Positions 7,985 through 15,077 of a DNA stretch of 64,000 nt are shown here, piece after piece. A program made the translations under genes and the position numbers. Source of the DNA: UBA685 sp049889495 (lineage in GTDB: Bacteria; Pseudomonadota; Alphaproteobacteria; Puniceispirillales; Puniceispirillaceae); the NCBI GenBank assembly GCA_049889495.1, contig JBMHDH010000002.1:1-64000 (forward strand), given 5' to 3'. Numbering within the stretch: position 1 is the stretch's first letter; every line of letters starts with the position of its first letter. The notes under the pieces are model-generated. The model was not told where the DNA came from, searched no databases, and saw only the letters and a program-made list of their open reading frames with translations.

Positions 7985-10282
7985 TTAGGTTGTTTTTGAG
8001 GCCAAAGCATCAAAAATAGATTGTTGTGTGGCTGGCATATCAATATGCGTAACGCCCAGCGCATCACATAACGCAGATATCACCGCAGGCGGTGCCCCAA
8101 TCGCACCAGCCTCACCACTGCCTTTGACGCCAAGATCATTATTCAAGCAAGGCGTGTTGCGTGTAGAGATATCAAAGGCAGGCACATGATCCGCGCGCGG
8201 CAAGGTGTAATCCATCAAAGAGCCTGCCAATAATTGACCAAATTCATCATAGGGCAGATATTCATACAAAGCTTGGCCTATCCCTTGGGTGATGCCACCA
8301 TGAATTTGCCCATGCAAAGTGAGCGGGTTCACCACAATGCCAAAATCATCCACCACAGTATAAGACGCAATCTTGGCTTTGCATTCTGCGGGATCAACTT
8401 CAATTTCGGCGATATGACACCCATAGGGATAAGACGCGCCCTTTGTCTTATAGCTATGTTTTAAAGACAGGGGATGCGCGGCATCTGTCTTTTCAATATG
8501 CGCTGCCAATTCATATAAAGAGATGCTTTGATTGGTATCAAGCGCGCTAAAGACACCATCTGCAAAGCTGAGATCATCGAGCCGCGTTGATAAGGCATGT
8601 GCGGCAAGTATCTTGGCTTTTTCAATCACAAGCTGGCTCGCTTCTGAGATCGTAGAACCTAGCACAGCTGTCATGCGCGCGCCGCCCGTAGTCCCCGCAG
8701 GTGTGCGGTGCGAATCCCCTTGCAAGATGGTGATGTCTGCACTGTCATATCCAAGCTTATGGCTAGCGATTTGTGTTAATGTGGTGCGATGGGCCTGACC
8801 ATTATCCTGTTGAGAGGCATAGATAATCAGATGGCCATCATCTTGGAATTCAAATTCAATATCCTGTTCTGCCCCATTGCCGCATTGTTCCAAATAAAGC
8901 GACAAGCCAATGCCACGCAATAATCCCTTATCGGCTGAGGCCTCTTTTCGCCTCTCAAAGCTGTCCCATTGCGCGCGTCTTTTGGCATGTGCCAATAATT
9001 CGGGCATTTCACCAGAATCAATGGTGCCGCCCAAAATCATCTTATAGGGTATTTGATCGGCCTTAATCAGATTGCGGTCTCGTACCTCTGTGCGGTCAAT
9101 GCCGATCTGCGCTGCAATATGGTCCATCATCCGTTCCAGCACATAATTGGCCTCTGGCCGACCTGCCCCACGATAGGCGTCAACAGCAGGGGTATTTGTC
9201 ATAACCCCTTTGACAATCATGCCTGCTGTCTGAATGTCATAAACAGTGGTCAAGGTGCGAGATGCTGAGATCGTTGGAATATAGACCCCAAAATTGGACA
9301 ACCAGCTTCCCATATTGGCATGGGCTTCGACCAAATAGGCTTGAATGCGTCCTGATGCATCAATTCTGGCATGCGCTTTTGTGCGGTTATCTCTGCCAAA
9401 TAAATCGGACAAAAAGGCTTCGGAGCGTTCTTGTTGCCAGCGCACGATTTTGCCCAATTTCAACGCTGCCCAGGCCACGCAGATCTGTTCTGGATGCAAG
9501 AAAATCTTAAAACCAAACCCGCCGCCGACATCACCTGTGATTAATTGGCATTTCTCTTCTGGCAAATTCACAGCCTTGGCAATTTGTCTGGCAAGCCCCA
9601 CCGCGCCTTGGCTTCCTGAATAAATGCGCAGACCATCATCTTGCGGCATAGCCACAAGGGGCCTCGTCTCCATTGAATTGGTCAAAATACGGTTATTAAC
9701 CACATCAAGTGAGATCAGTTGCTCACCGTCTTTCAACGGTGCTGATAAAACTGTTTTGGCATCTTGAACAAGCCCTGCATGCCATTCAAAAGCCAGATTA
9801 TCAGGATAGGCAGGGTGAACTTGCACAGCGCCATCTTGCATCGCTTCATAAATATCTGTTACCGCATCACGCGGCTCAAAATCAACTTCGATCAGATCAA
9901 GAGCCGCTTGGGCTTGGTCTTTGGTGTTCGCCACCACCATCGCCACAATATCGCCAGCATGACGGTTCACATCGCGCACCATAGCAGATTTGCTTGAAGG
10001 TGTCATTTTGCTGCCATCTGGCATTTCTGCATAATATTGGCACTGTATCTCACCAATTTTGTCGGCATCTAGATCAGCTTGCGTGGCAACCAATAACACG
10101 CCATCTGCTTGCTTGGCATCAGTGACATCTAGAGCGGTCAGATCAGCATGACCAAAAGGCGCACGCAAAAAGGCAACATGCACCCCCTCGCCTGGCAAGA
10201 CATCGTCTGTATAGCGCCCCTGACCACGCAATAATGCGTCATCTTCAAGTCTCTCAATGGATTGACCTATGCCAAATTTCAT
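7985..10282 (-). CDS. molybdenum hydroxylase large subunit, CoxL-like form II (xanthine dehydrogenase family)
   Basis: A 765-residue molybdopterin-binding subunit of the xanthine dehydrogenase / aldehyde oxidase / CO dehydrogenase family. The active-site loop reads AYRGAGR (about 369-375), the signature of form II CoxL-like proteins, not the AYRCSFR loop with the catalytic Cys of true CO dehydrogenase. A GGGFGFK cofactor loop (about 253) and the catalytic Glu in GSGEAGAIG near the C-terminus are present. Normal enzymes need a FAD subunit (CoxM) and a 2Fe-2S subunit (CoxS); neither is beside it, so it is an orphan here. The substrate is unknown; an aldehyde or heterocycle is more likely than CO. 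Confidence 0.85.
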   Translation of the reverse strand: MKFGIGQSIERLEDDALLRGQGRYTDDVLPGEGVHVAFLRAPFGHADLTALDVTDAKQADGVLLVATQADLDADKIGEIQCQYYAEMPDGSKMTPSSKSAMVRDVNRHAGDIVAMVVANTKDQAQAALDLIEVDFEPRDAVTDIYEAMQDGAVQVHPAYPDNLAFEWHAGLVQDAKTVLSAPLKDGEQLISLDVVNNRILTNSMETRPLVAMPQDDGLRIYSGSQGAVGLARQIAKAVNLPEEKCQLITGDVGGGFGFKIFLHPEQICVAWAALKLGKIVRWQQERSEAFLSDLFGRDNRTKAHARIDASGRIQAYLVEAHANMGSWLSNFGVYIPTISASRTLTTVYDIQTAGMIVKGVMTNTPAVDAYRGAGRPEANYVLERMMDHIAAQIGIDRTEVRDRNLIKADQIPYKMILGGTIDSGEMPELLAHAKRRAQWDSFERRKEASADKGLLRGIGLSLYLEQCGNGAEQDIEFEFQDDGHLIIYASQQDNGQAHRTTLTQIASHKLGYDSADITILQGDSHRTPAGTTGGARMTAVLGSTISEASQLVIEKAKILAAHALSTRLDDLSFADGVFSALDTNQSISLYELAAHIEKTDAAHPLSLKHSYKTKGASYPYGCHIAEIEVDPAECKAKIASYTVVDDFGIVVNPLTLHGQIHGGITQGIGQALYEYLPYDEFGQLLAGSLMDYTLPRADHVPAFDISTRNTPCLNNDLGVKGSGEAGAIGAPPAVISALCDALGVTHIDMPATQQSIFDALASKTT

Positions 10283-10376
10283 GTCTCTGCCTTATTATTT
10301 ATGCGTTATCAGGGAAAAATCACGGACAAAGCATCAGATGCGTTCTGGTAATAATTTATGGGAACCGCTTTCCTTT

Positions 10377-10979
10377 TCAAGCATCATCAAAATCATTCAT
10401 ACCACGATAAAGCCTGATGGCTGTGGTCAACAGGCATAACATGCCAAATAACACTGCCAAAGGGATAAAAGATTGTGGCCAGATGCAAAAGACACATAAA
10501 AATAGAATCGTTTCTGCCCCTTCGGTCAGGCCGCCAAGGTAATAAATGCCTTTATCAGGAGATGGCGTAATATTATTTTTTTCGGCAATAATCGCATAGG
10601 CAAGAAAACTTGTGCCTGTCCCAACAAAGGAAAATATCAAAAACGCCGCCGCCAGCGCATTGGCGGCATCATAAATCGCAAAGCTAAAGGGTACAAAAGA
10701 GTAAAATAGAAAATCAAGTGCGATATCTAGAAATGCCCCTTTATCGGTTGGCTTTGTCAGCCGCGCAATCGTCCCATCTAGCCCATCACAAAAGCGCGAG
10801 AAAATAAGCAAAAAAAGCGCCCAATGAAAGGCACCAAACATGATGGCAACCCCTGCTGAAATTCCCGTGATAAAGCCAAGCCATGTCACATGATCAGCCT
10901 GCATGCCGCACATGCTGGCGGCCCGTGCGATCAGACGCATCGGTTTATCTATTGCGGATCTGATTTTGGTGTCAAACAT
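10377..10979 (-). CDS. CDP-alcohol phosphatidyltransferase family protein
   Basis: An integral-membrane enzyme of about 200 residues that transfers a phospho-alcohol head group from or to a CDP-linked lipid. The signature D(x)2DG(x)2AR(x)8G(x)3D(x)3D is complete: Asp65, Asp68, Gly69, Ala72, Arg73, Gly81, Asp85 and Asp89. Several hydrophobic segments follow. Because a phosphatidylserine-decarboxylase-like gene lies immediately upstream on the same strand (56-base gap), it could be a phosphatidylserine synthase (PssA)-type enzyme, but its sequence does not settle head-group specificity. Confidence 0.82.
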   Translation of the reverse strand: MFDTKIRSAIDKPMRLIARAASMCGMQADHVTWLGFITGISAGVAIMFGAFHWALFLLIFSRFCDGLDGTIARLTKPTDKGAFLDIALDFLFYSFVPFSFAIYDAANALAAAFLIFSFVGTGTSFLAYAIIAEKNNITPSPDKGIYYLGGLTEGAETILFLCVFCIWPQSFIPLAVLFGMLCLLTTAIRLYRGMNDFDDA

Positions 10980-11035
10980 CTATCATCTGGCTTTCTTAAT
11001 GCTTGAAAAAACACAGTATAGACTGCAAACAAGGA

Positions 11036-11686
11036 TTAACGAAAGGCAATCTTTGTTTGCGTTGCAAAGACCGCTTGGCCTTGCTTTACCATAACATAAT
11101 AAGAGGCTGGCAGGCGCAGGGTAACGATGGATTGTATCAAACCAAAACCGCATGGCTCACCAACCGCAATCGACTGTCCTTCTGCATGCGGGCAAAACAG
11201 ATATCGCGTGATGGCTGTACCATAGAGCGAAACGGTCACAACCTCATCATGATAGGCCTGGATTAGCAAATCATAGCGCGCATTTGTGGTACGCGCCAAC
11301 GGATCATGTTCTGGCAAATAGGTCCCATCAATCCAAATTTTATCGATCACATGTCCCCCAATTGGGGCATAACAAATTTGACTAGCTAACAAACTGGCAT
11401 TGATATCAATATGACACCCGCTTGATGTTTGCCTGATATCTGTGACAATGCCGTCAATGGGGGCGGTTATCATTGTAATATCATCTTCGTGAAGCGAACG
11501 CTTTATCGGATGAAGCAATAAATGCAGATATAAAAACAAGAATAAACCTAGCACACCAAGCGGCAATGCGATCAGCGATAACAAAATCACCATCATCCCA
11601 GCAACAGCCTTTACCGCAAAGCCAATATGGGTAAATCGTGACGTCATCCCTTTTGGATTATTATCTTGTGATGGCATATCTGACAT
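11036..11686 (-). CDS. phosphatidylserine decarboxylase-like protein lacking catalytic residues
   Basis: A 216-residue membrane-anchored protein with the short alphaproteobacterial Psd layout: one or two N-terminal transmembrane segments, then a soluble domain with APIDG (family: SPADG), YAPIGGHV (family: xAPVxGxI) and a terminal GEPCGFGLIQ...LRLP block. In active Psd that block reads FGxIRFGSRVDVYLP, and cleavage at Gly-Ser makes the pyruvoyl cofactor. Here two residues are missing and no Gly-Ser pair remains. The conserved His of VHVNR aligns with Gln. It should therefore be unable to self-process, although the fold looks kept. It lies 12 bases downstream of the LysM gene and upstream of the phosphatidyltransferase gene on the same strand. 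Confidence 0.7.
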   Translation of the reverse strand: MSDMPSQDNNPKGMTSRFTHIGFAVKAVAGMMVILLSLIALPLGVLGLFLFLYLHLLLHPIKRSLHEDDITMITAPIDGIVTDIRQTSSGCHIDINASLLASQICYAPIGGHVIDKIWIDGTYLPEHDPLARTTNARYDLLIQAYHDEVVTVSLYGTAITRYLFCPHAEGQSIAVGEPCGFGLIQSIVTLRLPASYYVMVKQGQAVFATQTKIAFR

Positions 11687-11698
11687 CTGGCAATCTCA

Positions 11699-12811
11699 TC
11701 ACTCAGTATTTGCACCAGGCACTGCGAAGATTTGATTAGGATAAATCAAATCAGGATCGCTTATTTGATCTTGGTTACGTCTAACGATATCGACATAGCG
11801 CACCCCTTTGCCATAGCTGCGATAAGCAATGCGCCAAAGGGCGTCACCGCGATGCACCACGACCATCAAACTGCCATCTAGACCACCTTGCAATTGCGCT
11901 TGATCAACGGATAATTCTGCTTTTGCCAATTCTTTTGATTGGGCATCTAATAATAAGACGACAAGTTGTTGTTTTGCACCTGTATCAAAAGGATTATCAG
12001 CAATAACAGACGCCCATCTGCCTGTTTTGGCCAAAGGCACAGTGGATAAATCTTGTGCCCCAAAGGTGCCAGCCACAGATGCCCCGCCACTTGCAACACC
12101 TTGAATGGTTAACCCGCCTGTCTCGTTCCAGCTAAGCGAGCCAATTTGAATAAAAATCTCATCCTGTCCCAAAATTTCAGCAACGGTTTCTGCCTCTGTT
12201 TGTGATGCCGTTTGCGTTGCACCATCACTGCTTGACTTGTCAGCTGGCTTTTCCGCTTCTTCTGCCTCAGGGATTTGCAGAATTTTGGCATCGCCTTCAT
12301 CCGTTTGTGGGACAAGCGCAACCAGTGGCTTTTCGTCGCCATTTGCTGCCACCTCAACAACGATTGAAATATCAGCCTGCTCTCTTCTGCCATCTGTTGT
12401 GACCATCTCTAGCTGCAAGAGATGCGCGCCAGCCGATAAGGGTTGATCTGGCAAAACCACCCATTGACCTTGGGAGTCAATGATATTTTGCGCAAAAATC
12501 GTGCCATTTTCTGTAATGAAAATACTGGCATTTGGCGCGCCTCTGCCCGCAAAGACAGCCATGCCATCGGCTTGGACACGTGCGATATCGATCACCAATT
12601 TATCAATGGCCTCTTCGCCTGTTTCGCTTGGCACAGTTTGCTGCTCTAACACGGTTTGCTTGGTCTCAGCTGGGGTTTCAATCACAGTTTGTGCGACGGG
12701 CTGATCACGCGTAACCGCGCCATCATCAATAGGTAGAACAAGCGTATAAATCAGCGTGGTGGCGGCAATCACAGCAGCGCCAATGACCAGAGGAAGAATA
12801 TATGATTTCAT
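11699..12811 (-). CDS. LysM domain protein with N-terminal membrane anchor
   Basis: About 370 residues: a hydrophobic N-terminal segment (membrane anchor or uncleaved signal), an Ig-like adhesion-type domain at roughly 80-170 in the extended N-terminal half, an acidic Gln/Thr/Glu-rich linker, a second beta-rich domain and a C-terminal LysM motif with GDALWRIAYRSYG and IYPNQIFAVP, which binds peptidoglycan. Such proteins act in the periplasm. The start at 12811 is placed just before the hydrophobic segment; an upstream in-frame start at 12844 would add 11 residues. Only 12 bases separate it from the Psd-like gene, so they probably share a transcript. Confidence 0.75.
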   Translation of the reverse strand: MKSYILPLVIGAAVIAATTLIYTLVLPIDDGAVTRDQPVAQTVIETPAETKQTVLEQQTVPSETGEEAIDKLVIDIARVQADGMAVFAGRGAPNASIFITENGTIFAQNIIDSQGQWVVLPDQPLSAGAHLLQLEMVTTDGRREQADISIVVEVAANGDEKPLVALVPQTDEGDAKILQIPEAEEAEKPADKSSSDGATQTASQTEAETVAEILGQDEIFIQIGSLSWNETGGLTIQGVASGGASVAGTFGAQDLSTVPLAKTGRWASVIADNPFDTGAKQQLVVLLLDAQSKELAKAELSVDQAQLQGGLDGSLMVVVHRGDALWRIAYRSYGKGVRYVDIVRRNQDQISDPDLIYPNQIFAVPGANTE

Positions 12812-12904
12812 GTCCCACACCCTTATAAAGCAAAGCCTTTTCAATGCTATCAGCCCAAATCACCGCTGACTAGTCTTTTGACAGATTGTTTTATAAATGC
12901 CCCC

Positions 12905-12956
12905 CAAACCAAACCGCAAAATCAAACCACAAAATCAAACCACACAATCAAACCAC
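12905..12956. repeat. 13-bp tandem repeat, four copies
   Basis: Two identical copies of AAAATCAAACCAC (12918-12943), a third with one change (12944-12956) and a degenerate copy with three changes before them (12905-12917). It lies in the 241-bp divergent spacer between the LysM gene and the LOG-family gene, about 100 bases upstream of the latter. Confidence 0.85.
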
Positions 12957-13052
12957 TAGGGTAAAGTTCAACTGGCACCCCATCCTTTATTCCTTTATGC
13001 TGAAAAAAGGTCGTCTTGCGTTTTGAGAATGCGACACATGAAGGAGATGATA

Positions 13053-13601
13053 ATGCCACGAATTTGTGTTTTTGCAGGCGCTGCCTCTGGAACAAATCCC
13101 GATTATGCAACCACAAGTTTTGACATTGGCAAAGGCTTGAGCGCATGCGGTTACAGCTTTGTTTATGGCGCTGGCAATACAGGATTAATGGGCGCCTTTG
13201 CAGATGGTGTCCTTGCAAATAAGGGCGATATCAAAGGCATTATTCCGCATTTCTTAAAAGACAGAGAGGTGGCGCATACAGGTTTAACACAGATCATTGC
13301 AACCGACACCATGCACGAGCGAAAAGCGCAAATGTACCAAGACGCTGATGGATTTTTGATCCTGCCAGGTGGTCTTGGCACGCTTGATGAAACGATGGAA
13401 GTGCTGACATGGCGGCAATTAGATCAGCTTGATGCACCAGTGATCATCTATTCGCCTGATGGCTATTGGAAAAATATGCGCACCCTGTTTGATGATGTCA
13501 TCACAGGTGGGTTTGCCCATTCAAATGGCCTTGGCACCATTGACTGGCAAGAAACACCAACAGGGGTCATTGAAGCCATGAAACAAGCCCTGCCTGTTTG
13601 A
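13053..13601 (+). CDS. LOG family protein (TIGR00730 type, nucleoside 5'-monophosphate phosphoribohydrolase-like)
   Basis: A 182-residue Rossmann-type protein of the LOG family; characterised members hydrolyse cytokinin or nucleotide 5'-monophosphates to base and ribose 5-phosphate. The signature PGGLGTLDETMEVLTW is intact, with the N-terminal CVFAGAASG phosphate loop and GAGNTGLMG. It is cytoplasmic, with no signal. The ATG at 13053 is preferred because AGGAG lies 6 bases upstream; earlier in-frame ATGs at 13023 and 13038 lack such a site. The old label lysine decarboxylase for this family is not supported. Confidence 0.9.
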   Translation: MPRICVFAGAASGTNPDYATTSFDIGKGLSACGYSFVYGAGNTGLMGAFADGVLANKGDIKGIIPHFLKDREVAHTGLTQIIATDTMHERKAQMYQDADGFLILPGGLGTLDETMEVLTWRQLDQLDAPVIIYSPDGYWKNMRTLFDDVITGGFAHSNGLGTIDWQETPTGVIEAMKQALPV

Positions 13602-13665
13602 TAAGATACAAGTGAAATTCTTGCATTTCCCTAGATAATTTTGTACCATTCGCCCACATTTACAC

Positions 13666-13711
13666 GTCGGCCGACATGGCCACTGAAATGGCCAGTTAAA
13701 TGGCACGTGAA
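13666..13711. repeat. palindrome plus three 12-bp degenerate tandem repeats upstream of icd
   Basis: A perfect 10-bp palindrome GTCGGCCGAC (13666-13675) is followed directly by ATGGCCACTGAA, ATGGCCAGTTAA and ATGGCACGTGAA in tandem. All sit 48-93 bases upstream of the icd start, where promoter or operator elements are expected. No known operator is recognised. Confidence 0.6.
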
Positions 13712-13758
13712 TCGGACACGCTTAAACTGTTATATTATTTGGGCAAAGGAAAATGGGG

Positions 13759-14979
13759 ATGTCAAAAATTAAAGTAGCAAATCCAATCGTTGAGATGGAT
13801 GGCGATGAAATGACCAGAATCATCTGGCAAAAAATCAAAGATAAACTGATTTATCCCTATCTAGATATTGATCTAAAATATTTTGACCTCGGCATGGAAT
13901 CACGTGATGCCACTAATGACCAAATCACGATTGATGCGGCCAATGCCATTAAAGAGCACCGCGTTGGCGTGAAATGCGCAACCATCACACCTGATGAAGC
14001 GCGTGTTGAAGAATTTAACCTAAAAGAGATGTATAAGTCACCGAATGGCACCATTCGCAACATATTAGGTGGCACTGTCTTCCGCCAGCCAATCATTTGC
14101 TCTAACGTGCCGCGCCTTGTGCCTGGCTGGACGCGCCCGATTGTAATCGGTCGTCATGCATTTGGGGATCAATATCGTGCCACAGATATGTTGGTGGATG
14201 GCCCTGGTACATTAACTTTGTCATTCCAGCCAGCTGATGGCGGGCCTGCGACTGTAAAACAGGTTTATGAATTCCCAGAAAGCGGCGTGGCAATGGCCAT
14301 GTATAACCTTGATGAATCGATCAGAGGCTTTGCTAGAGCTTGTATGAATTACGGGCTTGATCTTGGCTGGCCTGTATATCTTTCAACAAAAAATACCATC
14401 ATGAAAGCCTATGATGGCCGTTTCAAAGATTTGTTCGAAGAAGTGTTCGAAGCTGAATTTAAAACCAAATTTGAAGAAGCTGGCATCACTTATGAGCATC
14501 GCCTGATTGATGATATGGTTGCTTGTGCGATGAAATGGGATGGCGGCTTTGTTTGGGCATGTAAGAACTATGATGGTGATGTTCAATCTGACACAGTGGC
14601 GCAAGGTTTTGGGTCACTTGGCTTGATGACATCAGTGTTAATGACACCAGATGGGCAAACAGTCGAAGCCGAAGCGGCACATGGCACAGTGACACGCCAT
14701 TATCGCCAGCATCAGCAAGGCAAGCAGACATCAACCAACCCTATTGCATCAATCTTTGCGTGGACCAGAGGCCTAACCTATCGTGCGCGTTTTGATAACA
14801 CACCAGAGGTTGAAAAATTTGCCACGACGCTTGAAGACGTTTGTATCAAAACAGTGGAACGCGGCCAAATGACCAAGGATTTGGCCTTGCTTGTTGGGGC
14901 AGATCAGCCCTTCTTAACCACTGACGAGTTTTTAGATGCGCTGGATGAAAATCTGCAAAAAGCAATGGGCTCTGCTTAA
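13759..14979 (+). CDS. icd: NADP-dependent isocitrate dehydrogenase
   Basis: Oxidative decarboxylation of isocitrate to 2-oxoglutarate in the TCA cycle, making NADPH. The 406-residue protein is of the homodimeric, eukaryote-like type common in Alphaproteobacteria. It starts KVANPIVEMDGDEMTRIIW, has the isocitrate loop SPNGTIRNILGGTVFR, the metal-site DDMVACAMKWDGGFVWACKNYDGD, and the NADP-region EAAHGTVTRHYR. Start at 13759 rather than 13753: AAAGGA lies at an 8-base distance from the second ATG. It is followed by a strong terminator, so it is monocistronic. Confidence 0.97.
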   Translation: MSKIKVANPIVEMDGDEMTRIIWQKIKDKLIYPYLDIDLKYFDLGMESRDATNDQITIDAANAIKEHRVGVKCATITPDEARVEEFNLKEMYKSPNGTIRNILGGTVFRQPIICSNVPRLVPGWTRPIVIGRHAFGDQYRATDMLVDGPGTLTLSFQPADGGPATVKQVYEFPESGVAMAMYNLDESIRGFARACMNYGLDLGWPVYLSTKNTIMKAYDGRFKDLFEEVFEAEFKTKFEEAGITYEHRLIDDMVACAMKWDGGFVWACKNYDGDVQSDTVAQGFGSLGLMTSVLMTPDGQTVEAEAAHGTVTRHYRQHQQGKQTSTNPIASIFAWTRGLTYRARFDNTPEVEKFATTLEDVCIKTVERGQMTKDLALLVGADQPFLTTDEFLDALDENLQKAMGSA

Positions 14980-15005
14980 CGCTGCCTCATGAAAAACAGT
15001 CAAAG

Positions 15006-15033
15006 AAAAAGGCACCATCTGGTGCCTTTTTTT
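15006..15033 (+). terminator. Rho-independent terminator of icd
   Basis: AAAAAGGCACC, loop ATCT, GGTGCCTTTTTTT: a perfect stem ending in seven T. The A-run on the other side could also serve alaS from the opposite strand. Confidence 0.93.
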
Positions 15034-15077
15034 ATGACCCAATGTAACAGTTACCCAATATAACATTCACAAGGTCA

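Noticed and set aside
7985..10282. Carbon monoxide dehydrogenase CoxL
   Set aside because: The active-site loop is AYRGAGR, not AYRCSFR, so the catalytic Cys of true CO dehydrogenase is missing.
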